From Candidatus Rhabdochlamydia oedothoracis (GTDB lineage Bacteria; Chlamydiota; Chlamydiia; Chlamydiales; Rhabdochlamydiaceae), in contig NZ_CP075587.1 of assembly GCF_019453995.1 (NCBI RefSeq), forward strand, positions 1,116,001 to 1,180,000: a stretch of 64,000 bases of DNA. Direction: 5' to 3'. A program made the translations under genes and the position numbers. Under the pieces are notes generated by a model. That model saw only the letters and a program-made list of their open reading frames with translations, was not told the origin of the DNA and did not search any database. Positions 44,748 to 54,478 of the stretch are shown piece by piece; the stretch's first letter is position 1; the number at the start of each line of letters is the position of its first letter.

Positions 44748-46523
44748 TTACTTTTTTACTGACGGATTTTTAGATTTTTGCTTTATATGAGAATGTTTGT
44801 TCTCTTTTTTGGTTTGTTTTTGTTCTGGAGTAAAGGGGAATAGTAATCTATCTCCCCATAGAGAGACATTAAATTCTAGCTCTGGATTTATGAGATATAC
44901 ATAATATCTGTGATATAAGGGAATAACTGGCATATCGTCGATCAGTACTTTTTCGGCTTGCTCTAGAGTTAATAAGCGCTTATCTCCTTCCTCATAGTTA
45001 GAGCGATCAAGTAACTCGATAAACTTTGGATGTTCCCATCTAGGATGATTCATTGTATAGTTTTTATACTTAAATCTTTCAAGCACATTCATAGGGTCGT
45101 CATAGAAGGCAAGCCAACAAAAAAAACACATTGAATAGTCATAGTTATTTAACTTATCTAAAACAATGCTAAAATCTAGCTTTTCTAGCTTAATAAAGAT
45201 TCCAAACGCTTTTGCCCACTGCTGTTGAATGACTTGCACTATCTCATTTGCATAAATTCTGGGATAATAAAAAAAAGTCAGTGATTTAAAAGCCTCTTTG
45301 GTAATACCTAGCTCAGCCATTCCTTCATTGAGCAAAATATTAGCTTGGATTACATCGTTATCTTTGAAAAACTCGGTACATCGATTTTCTTTTAAGCAAG
45401 GTGCAACTAGATTTGTTGCACATAAGCCGGCTTTGTAAGCAGGAGTGATTGAATCCGTTTTGATATTTTTTTTACATCCTTTTCCTAATATTTCAATTAA
45501 TTCTTGGCGATTAATTGCCAAAGCAAAAGCTCTTCGAATCTTAACATTATTAAAAGGCCGTTTAGTTGTATTGAGATTAATAAATACAGAAAAAGGTTGT
45601 GCTTCTAAGTTAAAGGTCCATGTTTTTTCTAGCTCAGATATCTCCTCTAAAGGAATATTCGTTAAAGAGTCTCCAATCATATCAACTGTTCCTTGTTTAA
45701 ACATTTCTAATGTTACGTGATTGTTTTCGACAATATTGAATGTAATTTTTGGTGGATGTTTATCTTTTATTTTTCGATAGTATGGATTGCTAGTTAAAAC
45801 GATTTGATCGCCTTGCTTAAAGCTTTCCAATATGAAAGGTCCATTGCACACGAATTGAGCGCCTGTTTGGCATACCCAGTTAGGGTTCTTTTGGTCTTGC
45901 TCAATACTTATAGGATAAAAGCAGGGTTGTGAAAGCACCTTAAGAAGGTAAGGAGTCGGGTGTTCCAGCGTAATTACAAGGATTTTTTCATCAATTGCTT
46001 TAATACCTACCTCATTTAAGGGAACAAGTCCTTTCCTGGCTTTTTTTGCGTTTTTAATGGGAGCAAATTGGTAGTCCCCTGTTGAGGGAAACTTTGGATT
46101 AAGAATGTCTTTCCACGACTGTTCAAAATCATAAGCAGTAACGGGCTTACCGTTAGACCAATAGTTGTCTCCTAACATAAATGTATAGGTAAGCTTATCA
46201 TCTGAGACCTTATACGACTTAGCTTGGGCAAGTTTAATGGATCCATCGGGATAGCGCTTAGTAAGACCTTCAAACAACAAGAAAATCATTTGCGAAGAAT
46301 AAACATCGCCGGCTTTACGAGGATCAAATGTTTTAGGAGACGTTATCATATTTAAATTGAGCATAGGTAAATTATTTTTTAACGGAGCTGAAGAGCTGCA
46401 AATAAATATACATGTAGTAACAAGCACAACAACCAGTGTTGCTTTTTGGATAAAAGGTTTCCTTAGTTTTTTAATGATACAAGAAAAAAACGCTAAAAAT
46501 CTGTTCAACTTCTTGCATAGCAT
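44748..46523 (-). CDS. oppA: Oligopeptide-type ABC transporter substrate-binding protein
   Basis: 591 residues from ATG 46523, chosen because AAGGG lies eight bases before it; the frame runs 21 codons further. An N-terminal span (ATLVVVLVTTCIFICSSS, ~30-47) anchors or exports it. The SBP_bac_5 body includes TFMLGDNYWSNGKPVTAYDF and RRAFALAINRQELIEILGKG. It would deliver peptides to OppBCDF, whose genes are at 59.2-62.9 kb without their own binding protein. The basic tail is unusual. Gene symbol by family. Confidence 0.85.
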   Translation of the reverse strand: MLCKKLNRFLAFFSCIIKKLRKPFIQKATLVVVLVTTCIFICSSSAPLKNNLPMLNLNMITSPKTFDPRKAGDVYSSQMIFLLFEGLTKRYPDGSIKLAQAKSYKVSDDKLTYTFMLGDNYWSNGKPVTAYDFEQSWKDILNPKFPSTGDYQFAPIKNAKKARKGLVPLNEVGIKAIDEKILVITLEHPTPYLLKVLSQPCFYPISIEQDQKNPNWVCQTGAQFVCNGPFILESFKQGDQIVLTSNPYYRKIKDKHPPKITFNIVENNHVTLEMFKQGTVDMIGDSLTNIPLEEISELEKTWTFNLEAQPFSVFINLNTTKRPFNNVKIRRAFALAINRQELIEILGKGCKKNIKTDSITPAYKAGLCATNLVAPCLKENRCTEFFKDNDVIQANILLNEGMAELGITKEAFKSLTFFYYPRIYANEIVQVIQQQWAKAFGIFIKLEKLDFSIVLDKLNNYDYSMCFFCWLAFYDDPMNVLERFKYKNYTMNHPRWEHPKFIELLDRSNYEEGDKRLLTLEQAEKVLIDDMPVIPLYHRYYVYLINPELEFNVSLWGDRLLFPFTPEQKQTKKENKHSHIKQKSKNPSVKK

Positions 46524-46687
46524 GTAAAAAACCCTTAAAGAACAATTATAAATTTTATAAAGACGTATTTTCTGATAAAATGGCATATTCTACAACAACA
46601 AAAGAAAAATTTAAGACACTTTTATTGCTAGAAGTTGTGATGTGAATATTATTTTGAGCTCCTCTTAGCTATATACTATACATGCCA

Positions 46688-47012
46688 TAATTGCACACTA
46701 GGAAAAGTGACTAAAATTTTTTGTAGTAGAAAACCGAAGAAATAGGTAAAGACGACAAATGAGTTGGCGCTTAGAAGCCGTAGTATACATTGTCTTGCCC
46801 ATTTCATTTCGGATAGCATAATGGAGCGAAGAATCTAAACTAGTTTTCTTCAAAAAGACTCCGCAGAGAACCCTGGACTTATCTCCCGCATTAAACTTTG
46901 CTGTCCAAGATCTTAAAAAACGCCTTTTATTGTGCAAGCGAAATATCGGCTCGGAGAGCTTATGAAGAATTAAGAGAATTTATATTCCCCTTGTGTGCAA
47001 TTAGAGAACTTT
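46688..47012. repeat. Repeat X copy 2, uninterrupted
   Basis: About 320 bases bounded by perfect inverted repeats TAATTGCACAC (46688-46698) and GTGTGCAATTA (46993-47003). This is the empty-site version of the sequence split by IS630-A at 2939-4357. A minus-strand frame of 79 codons exists but is not kept in the other copy. Confidence 0.68.
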
Positions 47013-47066
47013 TTTCAGTAAGGCATAATGATAGTTTTCATAAAACCCTTGGAAGTAATTATGGCA
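47013..47066 (+). mobile_element. 5' end fragment of IS-B
   Basis: TAATGATAGTTTTCATAAAA and the following bases match the leader of IS-B near 9745-9790 (reverse), ending at the next MITE-A. Confidence 0.65.
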
Positions 47067-47068
47067 TA

Positions 47069-47175
47069 TATAGTAGTGCCAATTCAAACGGCTAGCTTAA
47101 TGGGGTTCAAGTCAACGACTTGAAACTTCTCGTTAATCCTATATTTTTCTATACGATTGAATCGGAACCACTATA
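47069..47175 (-). repeat. MITE-A copy 6
   Basis: Complete reverse copy from GTGCCAATTCAAACG to GATTGAATCGGAACCACTA, in TA-rich flanks, 28 bases before the stop of the AAA+ ATPase gene. It could supply a stem-loop at that gene's 3' end. Confidence 0.88.
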
Positions 47176-47202
47176 TATTAAAAATTAGAACATAACACAT
47201 CT

Positions 47203-48648
47203 TCAAAAAAGATCATCCATTGTCAGTTGATTATCAATCACTGAAAGATAATGTGCATTCTTTTTGACACCATAAGTGGTTACCATAGTCATAAATAGAG
47301 TTTTAGTAGTCTCTGTTTGTTCTCTAAAAACGTTCTTTTTATTCTGCAACTTTTCTTCATAAGATTTATCGATAGTAAATTCCGAAGAGCTATATTTCAT
47401 TTCACATAAATTGATACATTTATCTGCTCTATCTATAACAAGATCTATTTGCGCCCCTTGTTCATTAATCGATTTTTTAGGCAGATAGTGCCATCCTGAT
47501 TCAATGGTACTGATACCCGAAATACCAAGCGCTTTTTTTATTTTCTGAATGTGTTTTAAGCAAAGAGATTCAAAGGCACATCCGCTCCATGCATTCCACT
47601 TGGATGTGCTTTGTTTTTTTATCCAAAATTCTGAATCAACACTTTCCAGACCAATCTTAGAGTTTTCTACAATCCAGGTTAAGTAAAAAAGAGAGTATTC
47701 ATCAATAAGCCGATAGATTCCTCCAGCTTTCTTTTTCTTAAAGGAAGGAACATGTATAAGAAAACCCGCATCGATTAACTCTTCAATAACTCTGCTTGAG
47801 GTTCCACCTGAGGTTAATTTTGTTTTGTTTAAAAGTTCATTTTTTGTGAGTCCATCTATAGCCTTAGCAAGAACTTTTACGATAGCTATATGATGCTCAT
47901 AGTTCTCAAAAAGAGACTTATAAAGATTGTCAAATTCGTTATAAAGCCCACCATTTAGGGAAAAGCACACATCATTGATGATTTGAGCTGCAGATTTGCC
48001 TCTAGCTATATAGGAAAGATATTTCGGAACTCCTCCCATTGCCATGTAAATATCAATAATTTGTTTTCTCTCTAGTTCAATATGACGGGATTTAAGATAT
48101 TTTTCTGTTTCTAAAAGAGAAAAGGGAAGCAGACGCATTTTTCTTGTCACTCTGCCATATAACCCTCCTTTGTTGTTTATAATATTTCTAATAATCCAGA
48201 ATGCGGAAGAGCCACAAATAATAAGAACTACATTTTTTTTTCTAGATAGATAACGGTTCCAAAAATGCTCTAAGGCATTTAAAAATTTAGAACGAGGAGA
48301 AGCAAGCCAGGGGACCTCATCAAAAAAAAGGATGATTTTTTTGTCTTTTATTTCTTCAATAGCCTCATGTAATAAATTCAAAGCTTGTGCCCAATTTTCT
48401 GGAGAAGAAATCCGTTTCCCTTGATTAAACTGGCGGGAAAATTCGTAGGCAAATTGAAAAAGTTGCTCAGCTCTAGATCCTTCTTTCATTCCTGTTATCT
48501 CAAAATAAATCCCTTTATTTTTAAAAAATTCACTAATAAGAAAGGTTTTGCCTATTCTTCTTCTTCCATAAACAGCAAGGAACTGAGGCTCCGTTGACTC
48601 ATAAATCTCCTGGAGTATTTCAAGTTCTTTTTTTCGACCTATAATCAT
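47203..48648 (-). CDS. Archaeal-type AAA+ ATPase with C-terminal nuclease-like domain
   Basis: 481 residues. Walker A in YGRRRIGKTFLISEF (~29-43), Walker B in ILFFDEVPWLASP, then a winged-helix segment (NELLNKTKLTSGGTSSRVIE). The C-terminal region reads GAQIDLVIDRADKCINLCEM then KYS, the D...ExK pattern of PD-(D/E)xK nucleases, as in the DUF234 domain of this family. Such ATPases are scattered in bacteria by transfer and their roles are poorly known. AGGAAT precedes the ATG. Confidence 0.85.
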   Translation of the reverse strand: MIIGRKKELEILQEIYESTEPQFLAVYGRRRIGKTFLISEFFKNKGIYFEITGMKEGSRAEQLFQFAYEFSRQFNQGKRISSPENWAQALNLLHEAIEEIKDKKIILFFDEVPWLASPRSKFLNALEHFWNRYLSRKKNVVLIICGSSAFWIIRNIINNKGGLYGRVTRKMRLLPFSLLETEKYLKSRHIELERKQIIDIYMAMGGVPKYLSYIARGKSAAQIINDVCFSLNGGLYNEFDNLYKSLFENYEHHIAIVKVLAKAIDGLTKNELLNKTKLTSGGTSSRVIEELIDAGFLIHVPSFKKKKAGGIYRLIDEYSLFYLTWIVENSKIGLESVDSEFWIKKQSTSKWNAWSGCAFESLCLKHIQKIKKALGISGISTIESGWHYLPKKSINEQGAQIDLVIDRADKCINLCEMKYSSSEFTIDKSYEEKLQNKKNVFREQTETTKTLFMTMVTTYGVKKNAHYLSVIDNQLTMDDLF

Positions 48649-48687
48649 TATTTATTCCTGTTTTTCGCTGATTATAGCATGAAAACA

Positions 48688-48721
48688 AGCGAAAAATCAA
48701 TAAATTAAATCATTTTTCGCT
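48688..48721. promoter_or_regulatory. Inverted repeat upstream of the ATPase gene
   Basis: AGCGAAAAAT (48688-48697) and ATTTTTCGCT (48712-48721) form a perfect inverted repeat with a 14-base spacer, and a third half-site TTTTTCGCT is at 48661-48669, just before the gene. The arrangement suggests an operator or a terminator shared with the neighbour. Confidence 0.45.
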
Positions 48722-48760
48722 AGGTTATTTAAAAATACGACAAAAAAACCAAGAAAAAAA

Positions 48761-49513
48761 TTAAAGAATATCTTGGTTTTTCTGCGCTTCTCGTAATTTC
48801 AAATACTTATAAAAGGCAGTATGTCCATTATAAGCTGAAATAATAAAACCCTCTACTCCTTGCTTTAGCCCTTTTTTTAAAAAGTAACTTTTGAAAAAAG
48901 CAAAAGAGCCATGAAAAATAGCTTTGGCTAAGGAGACTGGTTTAGAATCTTTTTTCTGAGTAGCAAAAAGATCTGAGTATACTTGCATTTTTTTTAGAAA
49001 GTCATGGATATTTCGATAAGGTGTATGAAAAAGGGGATAAAAGAGAGGATGGATTTGCATCCCTTGAGAAGAGACTTTTTCATGAATCATAGAATCGGTA
49101 AACTGGGTTTTTTTTCTGTGGTATAAGCGAATAATCGGATCTGGATACCAGCCGCCACAGCTTTTAATCCACTTACCATTAAAGAAATTATGTCGATCTA
49201 TTTGATAGATAAAGTTGGAATCTAAAGAGATGTTTAGAATTTCTTGAGATAGCTTAGAAGAGAGGACTTCATCGCTATCTAAGGCCAGAATCCAATCGTG
49301 AGTGGCTGATTTAGCAGCTTTGTTTCGGGTAGGACCAAACCCGATAAATTCAGATTGTATTATTTTGACATTAGGAAATTGTTTAGCTATATCTAATGTT
49401 GTATCGGTTGAACCTGTATCATAGACTAATATTTCAGGAAAGCCTCGCACAGAGAAGAGCGTGTCTTCTAGGGTTTCTTGAGAATTTTTTGTAAGAATAA
49501 TTACTGTAATCAT
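48761..49513 (-). CDS. Family 2 glycosyltransferase, WaaE-like
   Basis: 250 residues from ATG 49513 (MITVIILTKNSQETLEDTLF); the longer frame starts at TTG. GSTDTTLDIAKQFPNVKI and WILALDSDEVLS hold the GT-A nucleotide-sugar site with its DxD. The C-terminal LKKGLKQGVEGFIISAYNGH is typical of WaaE/KdtX-type lipopolysaccharide core transferases. It is divergent from the next gene. Substrate unproven. Confidence 0.85.
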   Translation of the reverse strand: MITVIILTKNSQETLEDTLFSVRGFPEILVYDTGSTDTTLDIAKQFPNVKIIQSEFIGFGPTRNKAAKSATHDWILALDSDEVLSSKLSQEILNISLDSNFIYQIDRHNFFNGKWIKSCGGWYPDPIIRLYHRKKTQFTDSMIHEKVSSQGMQIHPLFYPLFHTPYRNIHDFLKKMQVYSDLFATQKKDSKPVSLAKAIFHGSFAFFKSYFLKKGLKQGVEGFIISAYNGHTAFYKYLKLREAQKNQDIL

Positions 49514-49597
49514 ATCAAAATTACTAAATTTAAGTGTTGCTCCTATGTTACCGTTTTTCTCTTGTGAAAGCAAATTTTAACAGAAAAGGTTTTTAGC

Positions 49598-50614
49598 ATG
49601 TCTATAAAAAATGCATATACTTTTGATGATATAGCTCTTGTTCCGCAATTCAATAATGTTCCTTCTCGTACAGAGCCTTCTTTAGAGACATGGCTAACTA
49701 AAAAACTTAAAATGTCACAACCTATCCTATGTTCCAATATGGATACAACAATAGGGGAAGACCTAGCTCCTATTTTACTACAAGAAGGTTCTATACCTAT
49801 TTTTCATCGCTTTGTAAGTTTTAAAATACAAAAAGAATGGGTTGAAAAATATACAGACAAAATATTTATCTCGTGTGGGATTCAAAATATTGATCAAACA
49901 AGACAATTGCTTGATTTAGGAGCAGCTGGTGTATGTATTGATGTAGCACATGGTCACTCCGATAGAATGTTCTATTTTATTCAAGAGCTTAAACGCACCC
50001 ATCCAGATAAAGAAGTCATAGCAGGAAATGTGTGTACCGCTATGGCGTATCACGATCTGGTTAATGCAGGTGCTGATGCGGTAAAAGTAGGTGTTGGTCC
50101 AGGAGCTGCTTGTACAACTCGTATGGTAACCGGTTTTGGAGTGCCTCAATTTACAGCGATTTACGATTGTGCAAAAATAGCGGAAAAACTTCGTGTTCCC
50201 TTAATCGCAGATGGAGGAATTCGCAATAGCCGGGATTTGGTTCTTGCTTTAGCCGCAGGTGCTAGTACTGTTATGGTTGGAAAACTATTTGCCATGACAG
50301 AAGAGAGCGCAGCTCCTAAGCGCGACTCTAGCAATGGAAGAGAAGCTAAATTTAGAGGCCAGGCTAGTGCTGATTTTCAAACCGACTTTTATGGAGGGTT
50401 AAAGGATAAAACAGTTGCTGAAGGGATCGATTTTTGGGGCCCTGTTAGCGGATCGGCTAAAGAGTTAATAGACTCTCTTTTAGGGGGCTTGCGTAGCGGA
50501 CTAACCTATGGAGGAGCCCGCAATATTAAAGAATTGCAGCGCAAAGCTGAGTTCGTGGTAGTCACAGCTAATTATCTAGGAGAAAGTTGTCCTAGACCTA
50601 TCTGGTTTTCTTAA
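49598..50614 (+). CDS. IMP dehydrogenase / GMP reductase family protein lacking CBS domains
   Basis: 338 residues. [20 protein letters not shown] contains catalytic Cys172; [19 protein letters not shown] and [13 protein letters not shown] bind phosphate. There is no CBS insert between residues ~90 and ~200. Length, the [20 protein letters not shown] stretch and the absent CBS domains favour GMP reductase, but IMP dehydrogenases without CBS domains also exist. It would connect guanine and adenine nucleotide pools. Confidence 0.82.
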   Translation: MSIKNAYTFDDIALVPQFNNVPSRTEPSLETWLTKKLKMSQPILCSNMDTTIGEDLAPILLQEGSIPIFHRFVSFKIQKEWVEKYTDKIFISCGIQNIDQTRQLLDLGAAGVCIDVAHGHSDRMFYFIQELKRTHPDKEVIAGNVCTAMAYHDLVNAGADAVKVGVGPGAACTTRMVTGFGVPQFTAIYDCAKIAEKLRVPLIADGGIRNSRDLVLALAAGASTVMVGKLFAMTEESAAPKRDSSNGREAKFRGQASADFQTDFYGGLKDKTVAEGIDFWGPVSGSAKELIDSLLGGLRSGLTYGGARNIKELQRKAEFVVVTANYLGESCPRPIWFS

Positions 50615-50722
50615 ATTTTTTTTAATTAGGAAGATTTTTTTACTGATAAAAAAGCTTCTGTGCTTTAAATCATTACCTGATATTATCTTGAGTGGCTTAA
50701 AATTTAAGATATTTCGAAACAT

Positions 50723-51988
50723 ATGCAATTCAAGCAAGACCTTAATCGGTTTTCTAAAACGGAGCGCCTGTTCATTATGGGCGCTATGCTCTGTGGATTT
50801 TTTATTTTAGCGGATTATTCCATTATTTACCCTGTAAGTAATTCTTTGTTTATTTCTACTTATGGAACCCGTTTTTTCCCTTATGCTTGGCTGGTATCCA
50901 TCCCTTTAAATTTACTACTCGTCGGATTATATAATAAATATTTACCTAAACTCGGATGTCTAAAAACCTATTTGATACTAGCAAGCAGTGTTGTAACTAT
51001 AAACTATTGTTGTGCTTTGCTCATTAAGCAGTATTCTTTTTTATCTTTTTTTCTCTATGTCTGGAAAGATGTTTACATCATGCTGATGTTTCAACAGTTA
51101 TGGTCTGTAATCCATTCAACTGTGTCATTAAAGCGGGCTAAATATCTCTATGGAATTTTTTTTGGCGTGGGAGGATTAGGATCTCTATCTGGTAGTTTAT
51201 TACCGGGTTTTTTTGCAATGAAAGTGGGCTCTGAGTCTTTACTATATATGACGCTGCCGCTTTATTTGTGTTTAACAGCTGCTTTTATACTCACCTTAAA
51301 ACAAAGCAATGCAGGAGCATCTCTTCTACTAAAAGAGAAAAAAGATGCTAAAGATGCCTTAATGCATGGGATTCAACTCATTCTAAATTCTAGGATATTG
51401 GTTTTCATTGCTTTAAGTGTTCTTTTTATGCAACTTAGCGCTACTTTAATCGACTATCAATTTAATACTTTTTTAGAGAAATTCATTACGGTTAAGGATC
51501 TGCGAACAGAATATACCGGTCGAATGCAAGCCATTGGTTTAAGCTTTACGGTATTTATGCAATTTTTTGGAACCTATTTACTTGTGCAAAGAGTCGGTAT
51601 AAAACGCTTGCACATCGCACTTCCCTTTATTTTATGCATCATGAGCATTCTCTGCTTTCTTTTTCCTAGTTTTGGGATAGTTACCTTTACGGTTATCCTC
51701 TTGAGATCCTATAACTCCTCTTTATTTAGCATTATCAAGGAAATGCTATATATTCCCTTAAACCCTGACCAAAAGTTTCGAGCAAAAGCCTTTATTGATG
51801 TCTTTTTGTTTCGCTTTGCTAAAATATTTGCATCCTTGATTATTTTAGGCCTACAATTTATCTTAACCACTCTGCTATTGCCTGTTCTCAATTGGATTAG
51901 TATTAGCGTCTACGTAACTTGGATAGTCTTTGCGGTATATCTATTTAAAAAAATGACTCCTTTGTTAGAAGCAGGGGAAAATGCTTAA
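50723..51988 (+). CDS. TLC-family (ATP/ADP translocase-like) carrier, copy 1
   Basis: 421 residues with 11-12 membrane spans. IIKEMLYIPLNPDQKFRAKA and FIDVFLFRFAK correspond to the conserved block of TLC nucleotide transporters (KEMAYIPL...KgKAaIDV), but the protein is ~100 residues shorter than Npt1-type ATP/ADP translocases, so its substrate may differ. Overlaps the next gene by eight bases. It shares a ~110-base stretch (51220-51330) almost base for base with copy 2, suggesting gene conversion. Confidence 0.75.
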   Translation: MQFKQDLNRFSKTERLFIMGAMLCGFFILADYSIIYPVSNSLFISTYGTRFFPYAWLVSIPLNLLLVGLYNKYLPKLGCLKTYLILASSVVTINYCCALLIKQYSFLSFFLYVWKDVYIMLMFQQLWSVIHSTVSLKRAKYLYGIFFGVGGLGSLSGSLLPGFFAMKVGSESLLYMTLPLYLCLTAAFILTLKQSNAGASLLLKEKKDAKDALMHGIQLILNSRILVFIALSVLFMQLSATLIDYQFNTFLEKFITVKDLRTEYTGRMQAIGLSFTVFMQFFGTYLLVQRVGIKRLHIALPFILCIMSILCFLFPSFGIVTFTVILLRSYNSSLFSIIKEMLYIPLNPDQKFRAKAFIDVFLFRFAKIFASLIILGLQFILTTLLLPVLNWISISVYVTWIVFAVYLFKKMTPLLEAGENA

Positions 51989-53246
51989 TCTATTTACACA
52001 AAATAAGTTTTCCGCAACAGAACATCTTTTTATTATAGGCGCCATGTTGTGTGGGTTTTTTATTTCAGCGGATTATTCTATCATTCGGCCTGTAAGTACT
52101 TCTTTATTTATTACAAAATATGGAACGCAATTTTTCCCTTATGCTTGGATAATATCCGTTCCTTTAAATCTACTTCTTATTGGGATTTATAATAAATATT
52201 TACCCAAGCTTGGTTGTTTGAGAATTTATTTGATAGTAGCAGGTAGCATTGTAGCTATAAACTACAGCTGTGCTTTGTTGATCAAGCACTTTTCTTTTCT
52301 AATCTTTTTTCTCTATATCTGGAAAGAGATTTACATCATGCTGATGTTTCAGCAATTGTGGTCTATCATTCACTCGACAGTGTCTTTAAAACACGCTAAG
52401 TACCTTTATGGTTTTTTTTTAGGAGCAGGGGGATTAGGTTCTTTACTGGGTAGTTTATTGCCGGGTTTTTTTGCAGTAAAAGTGGGCTCTGAGTCTTTAC
52501 TATATATGACGCTGCCGCTTTATTTGTGTTTAACAGCTGCTTTTATACTCACTTTAAAACAAAGCAATGCAGGGGAATCTCTTTTACTAAAAGAGAAAAA
52601 GAGTGCTAAAGAGGCGCTTTTACATGGCGTCAAATTAATCATAAATTCTAGAACGTTGATCTTTATTGCTTTAAGTGTTCTTTTTATGCAGCTTAGCGCT
52701 ACTTTAGTCGACTATCAATTTAGTACGTATCTAGAACAGACAATTATTGGTAAAGATTTAAGAACTCAATATATAGGGCGAGTGCTAGGTATTGGTCTTG
52801 GCATTTCCGTCTGTATGCAATTTTTCGGCACGTATTTTCTTATTCAAATGATGGGAGTAAAACGTTTGCATATGGGATTCCCTATGCTTTTAGGCTTGAT
52901 GAGTATCCTCTCTTTTCTTTTTCCAGGTTTTGCTATAACCACGCTTGTTTTTATTCTTTTAAAAGCTTGCGATTTTTCTTTATTTACCATCATTAAGGAA
53001 ACCCTCTATATTCCCCTGAGCTCGGATGAAAAATTTCGAGCAAAAGCCTTTATCGATGTTTTTCTCTATCGTTTTGCTAAAGTATTTGCTTCTCTGATTA
53101 TCTTGAGCTTACAAATGGTTTTAACTAGCTATTTATTGCCTGTTCTTCACTCCATTAGCATTTGTGTTTTTATCAGCTGGGTAGCTATTGCTATATATTT
53201 ATTAAAAAAAATGCAAACTTCAGAGTTAAAAGACAAAAATGCTTAA
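51981..53246 (+). CDS. TLC-family carrier, copy 2
   Basis: 421 residues, same topology as its neighbours. IIKETLYIPLSSDEKFRAKA then FIDVFLYRFAK is the family block. GGGG lies ~5 bases upstream of the ATG inside copy 1. Differences from copy 1 concentrate in the loop before the last spans. It overlaps copy 3 by eight bases. Confidence 0.75.
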   Translation: MLNLFTQNKFSATEHLFIIGAMLCGFFISADYSIIRPVSTSLFITKYGTQFFPYAWIISVPLNLLLIGIYNKYLPKLGCLRIYLIVAGSIVAINYSCALLIKHFSFLIFFLYIWKEIYIMLMFQQLWSIIHSTVSLKHAKYLYGFFLGAGGLGSLLGSLLPGFFAVKVGSESLLYMTLPLYLCLTAAFILTLKQSNAGESLLLKEKKSAKEALLHGVKLIINSRTLIFIALSVLFMQLSATLVDYQFSTYLEQTIIGKDLRTQYIGRVLGIGLGISVCMQFFGTYFLIQMMGVKRLHMGFPMLLGLMSILSFLFPGFAITTLVFILLKACDFSLFTIIKETLYIPLSSDEKFRAKAFIDVFLYRFAKVFASLIILSLQMVLTSYLLPVLHSISICVFISWVAIAIYLLKKMQTSELKDKNA

Positions 53247-54477
53247 AAGATCCAAGGAACATCTATTTATCTTAACAGCTATGTTGTGCAGTTTTTTTAT
53301 CTCGATGGATTATGCGATTGTTCGTCCTGTAAGCAATGCTTTGTTCCTTACCGATTACGGTGTAAATTTCTTCCCTTACGCTTGGCTTTTTTCTATTCCC
53401 TTAAATCTACTTCTTGTTGGTTTATACAATAAATATTTACCCAAGCTTGGTTGTTTAAAAACCTACTTAAGCTTAGCAATTGCTGTTATAATCATCAATT
53501 GCACATGTGCTATCTGGATGCATAAAATTTCCTTTTTAAGCTTTTTTCTCTATGTCTGGAAAGATGCTTACATCATGCTTATTTTCCAGCAGCTTTGGTC
53601 TTTAATTCATGTAAATATATCAATGGAGAGAGCTAAATACCTCTATGGGTTTTTTTTTGGAATAGGGGGATTAGGATCTTTATTAGGAAGCTTGTTTCCT
53701 AGCTTTTTAGCTGTAAAAATAGGCTCTGAGTCTCTTTTGTATATAACACTACCTCTTTATGTTTTTTTGAGTTTTCTATATGTAATGATGTTAAAACAAA
53801 GCAAACAAACGGAATCTTTTCCTTTAGAGAAAAAACAAGGGCTAGAAACCGTATTACACGGTCTTAAGTTGATTGCGGGTTCTCGCGTATTGATCTTTGT
53901 TTCTTTAGCGGTTATTTTTATGCAGGTAATCTCTACTTTAGTCGATTATCAATTTAATACTTTTTTAGAAGGACTTGTTACTAAAAAGGACTTAAGAACC
54001 CAATATAGTGGTCGCATTCAAACAATGGGTCAGACCTTTACTACAACCATGCAATTTTTAGGCACCTACTTTCTAGTGCGGTTTTTTGGAGTCAAACGTC
54101 TTCATGTGGGTATCCCCATGCTTTTAGGCATCATGAGCGTTTTTTGTTTTCTTTTTCCTGCCTTTGGCATGATTACTCTTACTTTTGTCATATTAAAAAC
54201 TTTTGATTTTTCCTTATTTAGCATCATTAAGGAAATGTTATATATTCCTCTGAGTTCGGATGAAAAATTTCGAGCAAAAGCTTTTATCGATGTTTTTCTC
54301 TACCGTTTTGCTAAGGCCTTTGCTTCTTTAATTATCTTGAGTTTACAGGCTATTTTAAGCACGAGTATGCTAACTGTTTTGAATGCAACCATTGTTTTTA
54401 TCTTTACTATTTGGATAGCAGTAGCTATGTATCATTTGAAAGAAACCGATCTTAGCATAGCATCATGGGAAGTATAA
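53239..54477 (+). CDS. TLC-family carrier, copy 3
   Basis: 412 residues, the most divergent of the three, starting MLKRSKEHLFILTAMLCSFF. IIKEMLYIPLSSDEKFRAKA is kept. It lies one base before the malic enzyme ATG, so transport and malate oxidation are probably made from one transcript. Whether these three exchange nucleotides or import something else is open. Confidence 0.75.
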   Translation: MLKRSKEHLFILTAMLCSFFISMDYAIVRPVSNALFLTDYGVNFFPYAWLFSIPLNLLLVGLYNKYLPKLGCLKTYLSLAIAVIIINCTCAIWMHKISFLSFFLYVWKDAYIMLIFQQLWSLIHVNISMERAKYLYGFFFGIGGLGSLLGSLFPSFLAVKIGSESLLYITLPLYVFLSFLYVMMLKQSKQTESFPLEKKQGLETVLHGLKLIAGSRVLIFVSLAVIFMQVISTLVDYQFNTFLEGLVTKKDLRTQYSGRIQTMGQTFTTTMQFLGTYFLVRFFGVKRLHVGIPMLLGIMSVFCFLFPAFGMITLTFVILKTFDFSLFSIIKEMLYIPLSSDEKFRAKAFIDVFLYRFAKAFASLIILSLQAILSTSMLTVLNATIVFIFTIWIAVAMYHLKETDLSIASWEV

Positions 54478-54478
54478 A

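Noticed and set aside
46698-46937. 79-codon minus-strand frame in repeat X as a real gene
   Set aside because: The other copy has an extra base that breaks the frame, and there is no start codon context.
50723-54477. The three carriers as ordinary MFS permeases or as classical Npt1 ATP/ADP translocases
   Set aside because: The EMLYIPL...RAKAFIDV block is TLC-like rather than MFS-like, but the proteins are about 100 residues too short for Npt1; a TLC-like call with open substrate is safer.
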